Positions 1-7,167 of a stretch of 64,000 nt of DNA are shown here, piece by piece. The notes below the pieces were generated by a model. It was not told the origin of the DNA. It did not search any database and worked only from the letters and a program-made list of their open reading frames with translations. This stretch comes from Cryobacterium sp. (lineage in GTDB: Bacteria > Actinomycetota > Actinomycetes > Actinomycetales > Microbacteriaceae), in NCBI RefSeq assembly GCF_026786305.1, contig NZ_JAJAYI010000073.1:1-64000 (forward strand), read 5' to 3'. Position 1 is the first letter of the stretch; every line of letters starts with the position of its first letter. The position numbers and the translations under genes were made by a program.

Positions 1-330
1 CGGCAGAACAGGGTTGGTGTTGAGATCCTGCACGATCCTCTCGGTGGCCATCGAGTTGGCCTCGAGCTCCGAGGCGTTCATCCCCAACACGACGAGTTCG
101 TCTGGGGCGGCGCGAAGATGCGACACCCACGACGACATCAGATCGAGTACTCGCCAGTGGTCCCTGGACAAACCGTCGATTCCGAGTTCCGCGTAGAGCT
201 CCGAGACAGCGCCGATCGCGGCGTCGTCGATGTGTGTGACGAGCCTTAGCGGCCGGTAAAAGATGGCATCGGACGCGGGATCGCCACGCTCGAAGAACCC
301 GTCGGGATAACCGCTCTCGATCTCGCTCAC
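1..330 (-). CDS. Class I SAM-dependent methyltransferase, 3' part outside window
   Basis: Open frame from a GTG at 328-330 running off the left edge: 110 codons without a stop. The N-terminus has FFERGDPASD, FYRPLRLVTHID, VLDLMSSWVSHL and LVVLGMNASEL, which I recognise from a family of small SAM-dependent methyltransferases in actinobacteria and cyanobacteria; VLDLMSSW sits where motif I of the Rossmann fold lies. Only about the first half is visible and the substrate is unknown. No strong ribosome binding site precedes the GTG. It is the only gene in the first kilobase that looks intact. The family call is from memory of conserved phrases. Confidence 0.7.
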   Translation of the reverse strand, partial: MSEIESGYPDGFFERGDPASDAIFYRPLRLVTHIDDAAIGAVSELYAELGIDGLSRDHWRVLDLMSSWVSHLRAAPDELVVLGMNASELEANSMATERIVQDLNTNPVLP

Positions 331-402
331 GGATCAATGATGCACCCTGGCTTTCACGGAGACCAGCTCTCGCCGAACGGTCAGCGGGCCGAACCGGTGG
401 AG

Positions 403-895
403 CTAGTGAGCGCGTCGGTAGATGTGCTCGACGACATCGCGGCCCAGGCCATCGGCATGCGATGTCTCGGAGCCGATATCCACGTATCCCGCGCGGGCCA
501 GCACCCTGGCCGAGCCGAAAGTGTGCTCGGCTACGCGGGCGAGAACCGGCCGTATCGTCGCAACGGTCAGAAACACGAGGAGGGCTGCGCAGGCAAGTCC
601 TTCGCCCCATCGAGCCGGGTCGATCCAGTAGGTAACCTCGCGGTCTCCATCGATTGTGAAGCTTCCAATGGTTCCCACCAGACCGTTACCGTCGTCGATC
701 GCGCGGAGGATCACTGGCGGAGGATCACTGAGGGAGGCTCACTGAGGGATCGGTTCGAATTCGCTCGTAGTGGGTATCGAACACGTTCCGATCGGATGGA
801 TCCGCGCCGGTGAGCGCAGCCATCTCAGCTGCCGCACGATCCTGTTCCCAATCGAAGAGTCGATCAAGTTCAGCATCGTCAAGTTCCCGAAGCAT
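403..895 (-). pseudogene. GNAT N-acetyltransferase, broken by a tandem 14-bp expansion
   Basis: The N-terminal half (from ATG at 895, MLRELDDAEL to RTDPSV) and the C-terminal half (ILRAIDDG, VGTIGSF, VTYWIDPARWGEGLA, ARAGYVDIG) are two pieces of one GNAT acetyltransferase in different frames. Between them lie three copies of a 14-bp unit (706-747). Deleting two units (28 bp) restores one frame reading DPSVILRAIDDG, which fits the family exactly. As it stands translation stops at 725, a few codons into the repeat. The acetyl-CoA-binding part (WGEGLA and following) is in the downstream piece, so no functional enzyme is expected unless the array contracts. Confidence 0.8.
706..747. repeat. 14-bp tandem repeat, three copies, inside GNAT pseudogene
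   Basis: Units are at 706-719, 720-733 and 734-747 (gaggatcactggcg, gaggatcactgagg, gaggctcactgagg on the plus strand). They differ at one to three positions. The two extra units add 28 bp and shift the acetyltransferase reading frame. Confidence 0.9.
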
Positions 896-1180
896 TATGG
901 CCACGCGCCTACCGTAACGGCTCCTACCGACAGACACCCGCAGGCCGAACCTTTAGCGGGACAGATTCGCCGCATCGCGGAGTCGCACCGCTCGGGAACG
1001 GATGTGACAGCGTTTATGGGGTCGAGCTCACCCGGCCGCGATCAATCCGCCCCGTTAGGGCTGGTTTGGCTTTCGCCTCGCCACCATAACGCGACCCACA
1101 ATCCGCAACGGCGGCAGAGGTATGCGCCACCATCATTGAGGTAATGGAGTTTCGCCGGGCCCATCTGCGTCCGAACTCGG

Positions 1181-1606
1181 TCAGTCGTAGATGACCGCCA
1201 AGCCCCGGCGCTCCAGGTCGGCGAGGTTGTCTCGCATGGCCTGTAACTGATCAGGCGAGTGTCCGACCCAGTCCACCAGTTCACCGACGACCTTCACTGG
1301 CTCCCGGGTCCGATAGGATCGGGTCGGATTGCCAGGGAACTTTTTGTCCGTCACGTTGGGATCGTCTTCAGGGGTGCCCATCGGTTCAACGATATAGATC
1401 CGGCCAGAGCCCTCGCCTGCCGCTAGTTCAGCGCCCCACGTTGCGGCATCCACGGTCGCCGCAACATAGACGTGGTTCGCGGTCCGGCCCCCGCCGACGT
1501 TCGAACGCCGTCCGGGCCCCAAAAGATCGCCCACCGCGAGGTTCGCTTTCGTCCCGTGAAACAACGCCTCCGCCGCGTGGACTTCGAACGGTTTCGGCAC
1601 GCTCAT
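1181..1606 (-). CDS. arr: Rifamycin ADP-ribosyltransferase (Arr family)
   Basis: A 141-residue protein, the normal Arr size. Arr inactivates rifamycins by transferring ADP-ribose from NAD+ to the C23 hydroxyl. Conserved family stretches are present: FHGTKANL with the catalytic His near residue 17, ANHVYVAATVDAATWGAELA with Tyr near 47, EDDPN with Asp near 82, and PGNPTRSYRTREPVKVVGEL. The ATG at 1606 is chosen because GGGGAG lies about 8 nt upstream and the family starts there; an in-frame extension to 1672 is probably not translated. It stands alone, flanked by decayed genes on both sides. Arr homologues are common on actinobacterial chromosomes, so resistance is plausible but not shown. Confidence 0.92.
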   Translation of the reverse strand: MSVPKPFEVHAAEALFHGTKANLAVGDLLGPGRRSNVGGGRTANHVYVAATVDAATWGAELAAGEGSGRIYIVEPMGTPEDDPNVTDKKFPGNPTRSYRTREPVKVVGELVDWVGHSPDQLQAMRDNLADLERRGLAVIYD

Positions 1607-1764
1607 AATGTGTTCTCCCCAACATATTTGTACCGGGACTCTAGCGCGGTCGAGCACGTGGGCATTATCCACGACCCGGTCGCCGACGATCCACGACGAG
1701 CAGGCAGCCGCTGCGCCCGCAAGCTGGACTCTTATTGTGCACGATCAACGTGAACGTAAATTGG

Positions 1765-2679
1765 TCATTGCAGGCCGTCGACCTTCGCGAGGAGGACATC
1801 GCGTTCCCGGGAGTTAGTCGCCAGGCGGGCCGCTGTGAGCAGCTCGGATCTAGCCTCATCCGTCCGGCCGAGCTTCGCCAGGAGTTCACCGCGAACGCTG
1901 GGCAGCAGGTACGAGCCGCGAAGGGCGCCGTCGCTGTCGACGCGATCGACGATGGCGAGGGCGGTGGCTGGACTCATGGCCATCGATACCGCGACGGCCC
2001 TGTTGAGGTCGACGATGGGATTGGTCGCGATGCTCCCCAGTGCCTCGTAGAGCAGCACGATCCGGTGCCAGTCGGTGTGGTCGAACATCTCTGCAGTCGC
2101 GTGACACTCGCCGAGGTCGCGTCGAATCCAGTGGTCGCCCGTTGTCGGTGCGTACCCTTCCGTGAAGATCAGGTAGGCGACACCGAGCACGGACCCGATG
2201 TGCCTCTGCCATTCGTTTCGTTCCGGTACCTCGAAGGTGATCTTCGCAGCGCCCAGCGTCGCTTTCGCGCGAACGATGCGCTGCTGGATCGTGGCGACTG
2301 GCACGAAGAACATCCGCGCGATCTCGGCGGTCGACAGGCCGCCGATGATGCGGAGCGTCAGAGCGATCTGCGCCTCGCGGCCCAGGACCGGGTGGCACGC
2401 CGTGAAGACCAATCGGAGGACGTCGTCCTCGATGGGATGCCCGGAGCCCACTCCTGCAACGTAATCGTCCAGGTCCTGCGCCAGGGAACGGTATCGGTCC
2501 TCCAGCTTCCGGCGACGGTTCCACGCATCGATTGCTTCCCGCTTTGCGACGGTGGTGAGCCAGACGCCGGGATTTGTGGGTATCCCTGTGGAGGGCCACT
2601 CGGCCAGAGCGTCTGCGACCGCCTCCTGCGCCACATCTTCCGCCAGGCAGATGTCGCCGGTCAGGCGCGCGAGCGCCGG
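1765..2679 (-). pseudogene. ECF42-type sigma factor, N-terminus missing
   Basis: Reading from LARLTGDICLAEDVAQEAV (end of sigma region 2.1) through WLTTVAKREAID, VLRLVFTACHP, IGGLSTAEIARMF with VATIQQRIVRAKATL (region 4), and a C-terminal TPR-like domain (FTEGYAP, NPIVDLNRAVAVSMA, GELLAKLGRTDEARSELLTAA), this is an ECF sigma factor of the type with a C-terminal extension paired with DGPF/YCII proteins. The usual first 15-20 residues are absent: the frame is entered directly after a TGA at 2680-2682 that also ends the YCII remnant, and no start fits the family. A GTG at 2634 could yield a product lacking part of region 2. Probably a 5' deletion. Confidence 0.75.
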
Positions 2680-3055
2680 TCACTCCTGCCCGTTCTCGGC
2701 TCTCCACGCGCCCTCATTCTTCAGGGCGTCAGTATCGGCGAAGTCGGCGAAGTCGCTCATTTCGGTCACACGTCGCCCTTCGAGCTTCGAGCCCGGGCCC
2801 AGCGGAGCCCGACTGGCCCACTGAGCGGCTTCTTCCTTCGACGACACTTGGATGATCCAGAAGCCATTGAAGAGTTCGTGGACCTCCCCCTAGGGACCGT
2901 TCGTGGCGACCGGGGCCTCACCCGCGAAGTCCACAACACAACTGACGGTCGTGTCGTCGGCCAAGCCCTCGCCAGCCAGCAGCACGCCCGCCGCAACGAG
3001 TGCCTCGTTGTAGGCGCCCATCTTTTCGATGATCTCCTGGGACGGGCGGGTGCGC
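2680..3055 (-). pseudogene. YCII/DGPF-domain protein, nonsense mutation and lost 5' end
   Basis: PSQEIIEKMGAYNEALVAAG, LLAGEGL and VDFAGEAPVATNGP lead to an in-frame TAG at 2890-2892, after which the same frame continues GEVHELFNGFWIIQVSSKEEAAQWA and LGPGSKLE. This is a DGPF/YCII protein, the usual neighbour of ECF42 sigma factors. The family expects Tyr or Phe (TGPYGE-like) where TAG stands, so TAC/TAT to TAG is the simplest explanation. The first 15-20 residues have no match upstream; the frame runs instead into antisense of a DUF3224 fragment. The frame ends at the TGA at 2680, where the sigma factor remnant begins. Confidence 0.75.
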
Positions 3056-3075
3056 TTGGGGCGGTCGACTTCCGA

Positions 3076-3249
3076 ACCAGAGGCCTCGCGCTCGGCCAGC
3101 TCGGCGTGGTGCACGAAGGTTCGCAGACGCTGCACTATGCGATCGTGCCCGGGTCGGGACACGGCGAGCTCAACGGCATTACCGGAACATTTCACCTCAC
3201 CATCGAGGACGATGGCACCCACCGGTATGAACTCGACTACGAGGTATAG
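3076..3249 (+). pseudogene. DUF3224 protein, C-terminal fragment
   Basis: The last 58 codons up to TAG at 3247-3249 read GLALGQLGVVHEGSQTLHYAIVPGSG, GELNGITGTF, LTIEDDGTHRYELDYEV, the characteristic C-terminal half of DUF3224 (a small beta-barrel domain of unknown function). The N-terminal half cannot be found. The junction near 3060-3080 joins this fragment head to head with the 5'-truncated YCII remnant on the other strand, so one deletion may have removed both starts. Confidence 0.65.
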
Positions 3250-3532
3250 CCGGCGGAACGCTCGCCGACAGGATTCCTCCGTGCACCCCAGGAGAATTCA
3301 GGGAGCATGTCGGGGTGCGCGATAGCGGGACGCTCACCGGACGGCATTCCAGGTGCCCACGAAGTGTGATCGAGGCTGGATTTGAACCTTGCTCGCGTGC
3401 CCGCAAACCGAACAACCTGAGGGACCGTGCTCTCACGCGGATCCCTCAATGAACGTCCAGAATTCTGGGGCTTTCAGCCACTGAGGTAAAGCCGCCATGT
3501 CGAGGGGATCAGCCGTCTGCCATCATTGGTTC
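3250..3532. other. No gene recognised
   Basis: A 283-bp stretch between two decayed genes. No supported ORF. A tRNA T-loop-like string occurs on the minus strand near 3370-3385, but no cloverleaf can be drawn. Confidence 0.6.
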
Positions 3533-3874
3533 ATGGCCTCGACTCCTATGCTCGAAAGCGCCGTGCCGGACCTTCCGTCCCGAAACTTTGACGCTACGAA
3601 AGCCTTCTACGGCGGCTTCGGTCTCGAGCCGGTGTTTCGCGACGTGGGTTGGATGATCCTGACCTGAGGTGGCTTGCAGTTGGAATTCTTCCCATTCCCC
3701 GGCCTCGAGCTGCACGACGCCACCCGCCGAACCGGGGTACCCGACGTCATTACCGGGATCGCTCGTCTGCAGCCTGTTCGAATGCAGAAGTGGGGGCTAC
3801 GGGCTGGGTATCTCGTGGATCCCGATGGTACCCAACTCACCGTCATTGAGCAGCGAGCCCGAAGACAGCGCTGA
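3533..3874 (+). pseudogene. VOC/bleomycin-resistance-like protein, nonsense and internal deletion
   Basis: One frame from ATG 3533 to TGA 3872-3874 reads VPDLPSRNFDATKAFYGGFGLEPVF, GWMILT, then TGA (3665-3667), then GGLQLEFFPFPGLEL and, after a gap relative to the family, RRTGVPD, MQKWGLRAGYLVDPDGTQLTVIEQ. This is a vicinal-oxygen-chelate protein of the bleomycin-resistance/glyoxalase group. The family expects Arg at the stop position, so CGA to TGA is the likely event. About 20 residues are also missing from the middle, around 3710. Confidence 0.8.
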
Positions 3875-4049
3875 CGCTCCGTTAAGCCGGGGTGAGGAGT
3901 CTCCGTCGGTGGGTTACCGGAGCGTTTTGAGGACCATGCGGATGTTGTCGTTGTCGAGTTCGGTGAATCACCGGATTGCGAATCGACAAATCAAAGAAGG
4001 TTTGTCGTCCAGAGCGGTTCGACTCACCGTGGGTGGAAAGCGCAGGGCC

Positions 4050-4439
4050 ATGATGAACCGTACCACCACCGCCCTGCGCCTCGTTGTCGCCGGCCTGATC
4101 CTCGCCGCGGTCATCAGCACCGCGGCGGATGTCGCCTCCCGGGTGCCCCTTAACCCCTTCAATTTCTTCGGGTTGTGCACAGTGTGAACACGGCCGGGCC
4201 GGTGGCTTGTCATCGCCCGTGCATCTGTGACGAGGTACATGATCATCGTCGGCATTGTCTACGCACTCCTTCTGGCGCCGCTCGGCGCCGCCGGCGGGGT
4301 TCCGTTGCCGTGAGCCAACGCTGTGCTTCACATTGTGGTGCCCGTCTACGCCGTCGTGGACTGGCTCGTGTTCGGGACGCTGGTGTTCCGGGCGAGCCGA
4401 CTTGCGCGAAAGGAAGTACAGGGACCAGCAGTGACCTGA
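4050..4439 (+). pseudogene. Pr6Pr family membrane protein, multiply disrupted
   Basis: From ATG 4050 the frame reads ALRLVVAGLILAAVISTAADV, PLNPFNFFG, then TGA, then TRYMIIVGIVYALLLAPLGAAGG, VPLP, TGA, ANAVLHIVVPVYAVVDWLVFGT, then a non-homologous tail ending 4439. These are the first four membrane segments of a Pr6Pr protein; an intact paralogue lies at 20615-21268. Visible lesions are an internal deletion after FNFFG with an in-frame stop, a Trp codon changed to TGA in the conserved PLPWAN-like motif, and loss of the C-terminal third. All pieces remain in the same frame. Confidence 0.75.
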
Positions 4440-4456
4440 GAGAGCCGGTGTCAGGC

Positions 4457-4582
4457 TTATTCGACCGCTCCGGAAAGAAGTGCCGCACGCGCACTGATGC
4501 CGGCGAACAAAAGCAATGCGACAATAAGCAAGCAGTCGTCGGTGCAGGGTACAGATGCATTAGACACGGGGCTTTCCTCCAT
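4457..4582 (-). CDS. Small single-span membrane peptide (hypothetical, 41 aa)
   Basis: ATG at 4582 preceded by GAGGAG immediately upstream; 41 codons ending in TAA. Residues 18-38 form a hydrophobic helix (CLLIVALLLFAGISARAALL) after an acidic, Cys-containing N-terminus. It is divergent from the photolyase-like gene, with 22 bp between the two starts. No homologue recognised. The Shine-Dalgarno and clear membrane span favour a real gene, but the short length makes chance possible. Confidence 0.4.
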   Translation of the reverse strand: MEESPVSNASVPCTDDCLLIVALLLFAGISARAALLSGAVE

Positions 4583-4604
4583 CTCCTCAGCCTAGAGTCG
4601 GCTG

Positions 4605-5813
4605 ATGATCATCTCCCTTGATGGCGCCTCTCCGGAAGCCGTGGTTGAACGACACTTCTCGCATCTCGTGTGTGATCGCATCAGGGCGAGCCCAGACATC
4701 CGCGGTGGCCAAACGGCGGCGAATGCTGCGCTCAACGCTTTCGACGTGGCCGGGTACGCTGCGACGCGTAACCGGGTACTTCCAGAAGCGGCTCGCGGAG
4801 CCTCCCGGTTGTCGCCCTACATTCGCCACGGGTTGCTTTCGCTGAGGGAGGTCTGGAACGCAGTCGCCGGTCCAGCGTCGGATGTCTCAAAATTTCGCGA
4901 CGAACTCCTCTGGCAGGAGTATGGCCGACATTTATACGCTCGACTTGGCATGCAGTTGCATCGCAATCTGCGGTTCGACGTGGCATGGTCTGGGGATTTC
5001 ACACCAGCGGCCTGGCCGCGCGAAATGGCCTGTGTGAACTGGGCACTCTCGAGTCTGGAAACAGAGGGCTGGCTTGTGAATCAGACTCGCATGTGGCTTG
5101 CCTCGCATTACACCGTGCGATCCGGAGCAGGGTGGATGGCTGCGCAGGAGTATTTTCATCGCCACCTGCTCGACGGCTCTCGCGCTGCCAATCTGCTCGG
5201 GTGGCAATGGACAGTTGGCGCAGGCACCGGAAAACCCTACGGATTTGCACGTTGGCAGGTGGAGAAACGAGCGCCTCAACTGTGCACGGCTTGTCCTCTC
5301 AATCGCAATTGCCCGATAGAGAACTTTCCTTCGGATACGGTTCCGCGGCCGGTTGCCGTACCGAATCCACGGCTCGTCCGGGACGACGATCTGGCAACCA
5401 CCCGAGGTCCATCCACGGTCGTCGAACGCTCCACACCACAATCTGTTTTGCTCACAGTCGAATCACTGGGCGATGAGGATCCGGCACTTCTCGCCCATCC
5501 GCAGCTCCCTGTTGTCTTCATCTTCGACGAACCGGCCTTGGAAAAACTGCGCCTGTCGAGCAAAAGACTCGTGTTTTTCGTAGAGACGCTCCAAGATCTG
5601 GCGGAGCGGCGTGAAGTGATCGTGCATCTAGGAGACCCCAAACAGATCACTCCGGACCTTGACGCCGCGATCACCTGGGCCCCAGTGCCGAGCTTTGAAA
5701 AATACGCCAGGATTGCCGCGGAGATTCATCCGTGGCCGTGGCTCGCCGAACCTCATGCCGGTTCGCTCACAAGCTTTTCGGCGTGGCGCCAGAAACTGAC
5801 GCAGCCGAAATAA
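4605..5813 (+). CDS. Photolyase/cryptochrome-like protein with FAD domain first and alpha/beta domain last
   Basis: 402 residues. Residues ~35-215 are the helical FAD-binding domain of the DNA photolyase/cryptochrome family: ASRLSPYIRHGLLSLREVW, ELLWQEYGRHL, NQTRMWLASHY, HLLDGSRAANLLGWQWTVG, GTGKPY. Next comes a Cys motif (Cys 227, 230, 236, C-x2-C-x5-C). Residues ~278-400 look like the Rossmann-type domain that normally lies at the N-terminus: VVFIFDEPALEKL, SSKRLVFFVETLQDL, EVIVHLGDP and a final SFSAWRQKL. The order is therefore reversed against canonical photolyases. ATG 4605 is chosen because TAGAGT ends 6 nt upstream, the leaderless pattern seen elsewhere. Light-driven repair or signalling is possible; substrate unknown. 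Confidence 0.8.
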   Translation: MIISLDGASPEAVVERHFSHLVCDRIRASPDIRGGQTAANAALNAFDVAGYAATRNRVLPEAARGASRLSPYIRHGLLSLREVWNAVAGPASDVSKFRDELLWQEYGRHLYARLGMQLHRNLRFDVAWSGDFTPAAWPREMACVNWALSSLETEGWLVNQTRMWLASHYTVRSGAGWMAAQEYFHRHLLDGSRAANLLGWQWTVGAGTGKPYGFARWQVEKRAPQLCTACPLNRNCPIENFPSDTVPRPVAVPNPRLVRDDDLATTRGPSTVVERSTPQSVLLTVESLGDEDPALLAHPQLPVVFIFDEPALEKLRLSSKRLVFFVETLQDLAERREVIVHLGDPKQITPDLDAAITWAPVPSFEKYARIAAEIHPWPWLAEPHAGSLTSFSAWRQKLTQPK

Positions 5814-6195
5814 TACTCGGTCCGTGCGCCTCCGGCGGCATGTCTCCAACCCATCGAATCGAGCGCGCGCGCCGCCACGGGTCACGTCCCGCCGCGGAGT
5901 GCGATTCCACTCACCCTGCAGGTAGAAGTTTTCTGATTCTGGGGCTTCTGGTCTGGGGACGTGGATCAGGCCGGTGAGCGTGCCCCGATCGGCGTTCTTG
6001 AGCACCTCGTTCAAGGCGTCAAGCTGGCGGCGCAACCTGTTCCATCCCCGGGAACCAATCGCCGCCTGGGATGAGACACCGCGCCGGTGTCGAGACACTG
6101 AGGTTAGTAGACATCCATGCAGCTGGCGAGCGATAGCTGGACTGCGGCGTTCGGTGCTTCTCTGTCGTCGGTGGTCGTTCTGACTTCTCGGCCAG
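5814..6195. other. No intact gene; possible unrecognised remnant on minus strand
   Basis: The minus strand of about 5870-6060 reads LDALNEVLKNADRGTLTGL, IHVPRPEAPESENFYLQGEW without stops, which looks protein-like but matches no family I know and has no plausible start or end. A TCTCGACAC string near 6085-6095 resembles the repeat at 55.9 kb. Otherwise nothing is supported. Confidence 0.35.
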
Positions 6196-6225
6196 CTGGA
6201 GTACTTCGGCGCTCTGCAGATACTG

Positions 6226-6531
6226 GTGTGGAATCCGCTGGCTGCGGTCCCGGGCGCGACGCTCGGGCAGATCCGTGCGGATATGGCTCGCGCCAATGAG
6301 CACCTCAACGCGGACTGGGTCGTTGCCTGGGGTGGGATCGGCATTCTCTTGGCCGCCGTGGTTGCGCTGGTGGCGACCGTGCGGAGCACCAGTCGGGTCA
6401 AGCCGGTGGTGGCGGCCTATCTCGTGCTGCTGGTGAGTGCGGCCTCCCTGCTTGCTCTGATCGTGCTGATCATTCGTGCCGCGCGCGGCGCAGCCGAACG
6501 TGCCGCAGCTCGCGCCGGGGGTCTTGGTTAA
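6226..6531 (+). CDS. Conserved two-span membrane protein, 5' end uncertain
   Basis: From GTG 6226 the product has a polar N-terminus (NPLAAVPGATLGQIRADMARANEHL) and two membrane segments (WVVAWGGIGILLAAVVALVATV and KPVVAAYLVLLVSAASLLALIVLII), ending in an Ala/Arg-rich tail. The frame continues upstream with protein-like LLGQLEYFGALQIL to an in-frame TGA at 6181-6183, without an ATG or GTG that explains it, so the 5' end may be lost. Function unknown. The AlkD-like gene follows 50 bp downstream. Confidence 0.5.
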   Translation: MWNPLAAVPGATLGQIRADMARANEHLNADWVVAWGGIGILLAAVVALVATVRSTSRVKPVVAAYLVLLVSAASLLALIVLIIRAARGAAERAAARAGGLG

Positions 6532-6581
6532 TTCGAGCCAGCCATTGCGAGTAAGAGTCGCCGCTGAGGCAGAATAGTCGG

Positions 6582-7076
6582 ATGAGCGATGCCGGCGACT
6601 TCGTAGATCGCACGCTGCAGAACGAAGCAACGTGGGAGCGCGCAGCTGAGGCGCAGGCCCGTCTGGGCAACGAGCTGGAAATCTATGGCGCTTCGGTGGG
6701 TGCCGTGCGGGGAACCATCCGCGATCTGAACCGCCGGTATACAGACATGACGCGCGGCGAGGTGACCGCGCTGAGTTCCGAGCTGTGGAACGTGCCTGTA
6801 TTCGAGCGCCGCCTGGCTGCGATCGTGTTGCTGCAGGCGAACCTGTCGCGGCTGGACAACACCGACCTGACCCGCATCGAGGGTTTTCTGCGGGGCGCGG
6901 GGCTGCCCGAGCTCGTGAATCCGCTCGCCCTCGACGTGGTGCTCCCCCTGGTCCACAGGCTGGGCGGAGCGAATCGCGCCCGTGCGGAGGCGGCTTTGAA
7001 TCGGTGGGCAATCGACGGCAACCCGTGCCTACGCCTTGCCGCACACAGCGTCAGCGCGCACATCACGAACGGATAA
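6582..7076 (+). CDS. AlkD-like DNA alkylation repair protein, C-terminally short
   Basis: 164 residues with AlkD/HEAT-repeat signatures: RDLNRRYTDMTRGEVTALSSELWNVPVFERRLAAIVLLQ, FLRGAGLPELVNPLALDVVLPLV, LNRWAIDGNPCLRLAA. AlkD proteins flip out and excise alkylated bases and are usually about 220-240 residues. Here the protein ends just after the segment that normally continues as WLRRAALL, so roughly the last 70 residues are missing. The next 90 bp show no recognisable continuation in any frame. ATG 6582 has CAGAAT ending 6 nt upstream. A truncated, possibly inactive enzyme is likely. Confidence 0.65.
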   Translation: MSDAGDFVDRTLQNEATWERAAEAQARLGNELEIYGASVGAVRGTIRDLNRRYTDMTRGEVTALSSELWNVPVFERRLAAIVLLQANLSRLDNTDLTRIEGFLRGAGLPELVNPLALDVVLPLVHRLGGANRARAEAALNRWAIDGNPCLRLAAHSVSAHITNG

Positions 7077-7167
7077 CGGCGGATCGAAGCGGCCTTCGGC
7101 GTTTGTTTTGCGGCACGAGTACGCGGTGCCACGGCTGGCTGGCGCGCCCCGCGCGTAGGCTGCGCCT

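Noticed and set aside
2680..2760. ATG 2760 as start of the sigma factor with an in-frame TGA at codon 27
   Set aside because: Those codons fit the C-terminus of the YCII protein better, so the TGA is more likely the YCII stop and the sigma start is deleted. The alternative is not excluded.
1735..3249. 504-codon plus-strand open frame
   Set aside because: It is antisense to the ECF sigma and YCII remnants. Only its last part (from about 3076) matches a family, DUF3224.
3340..3440. tRNA-like T-loop string (GGTTCAAATCC on the minus strand)
   Set aside because: The T-stem does not pair and no acceptor, D or anticodon arm can be drawn; at best a degraded remnant.
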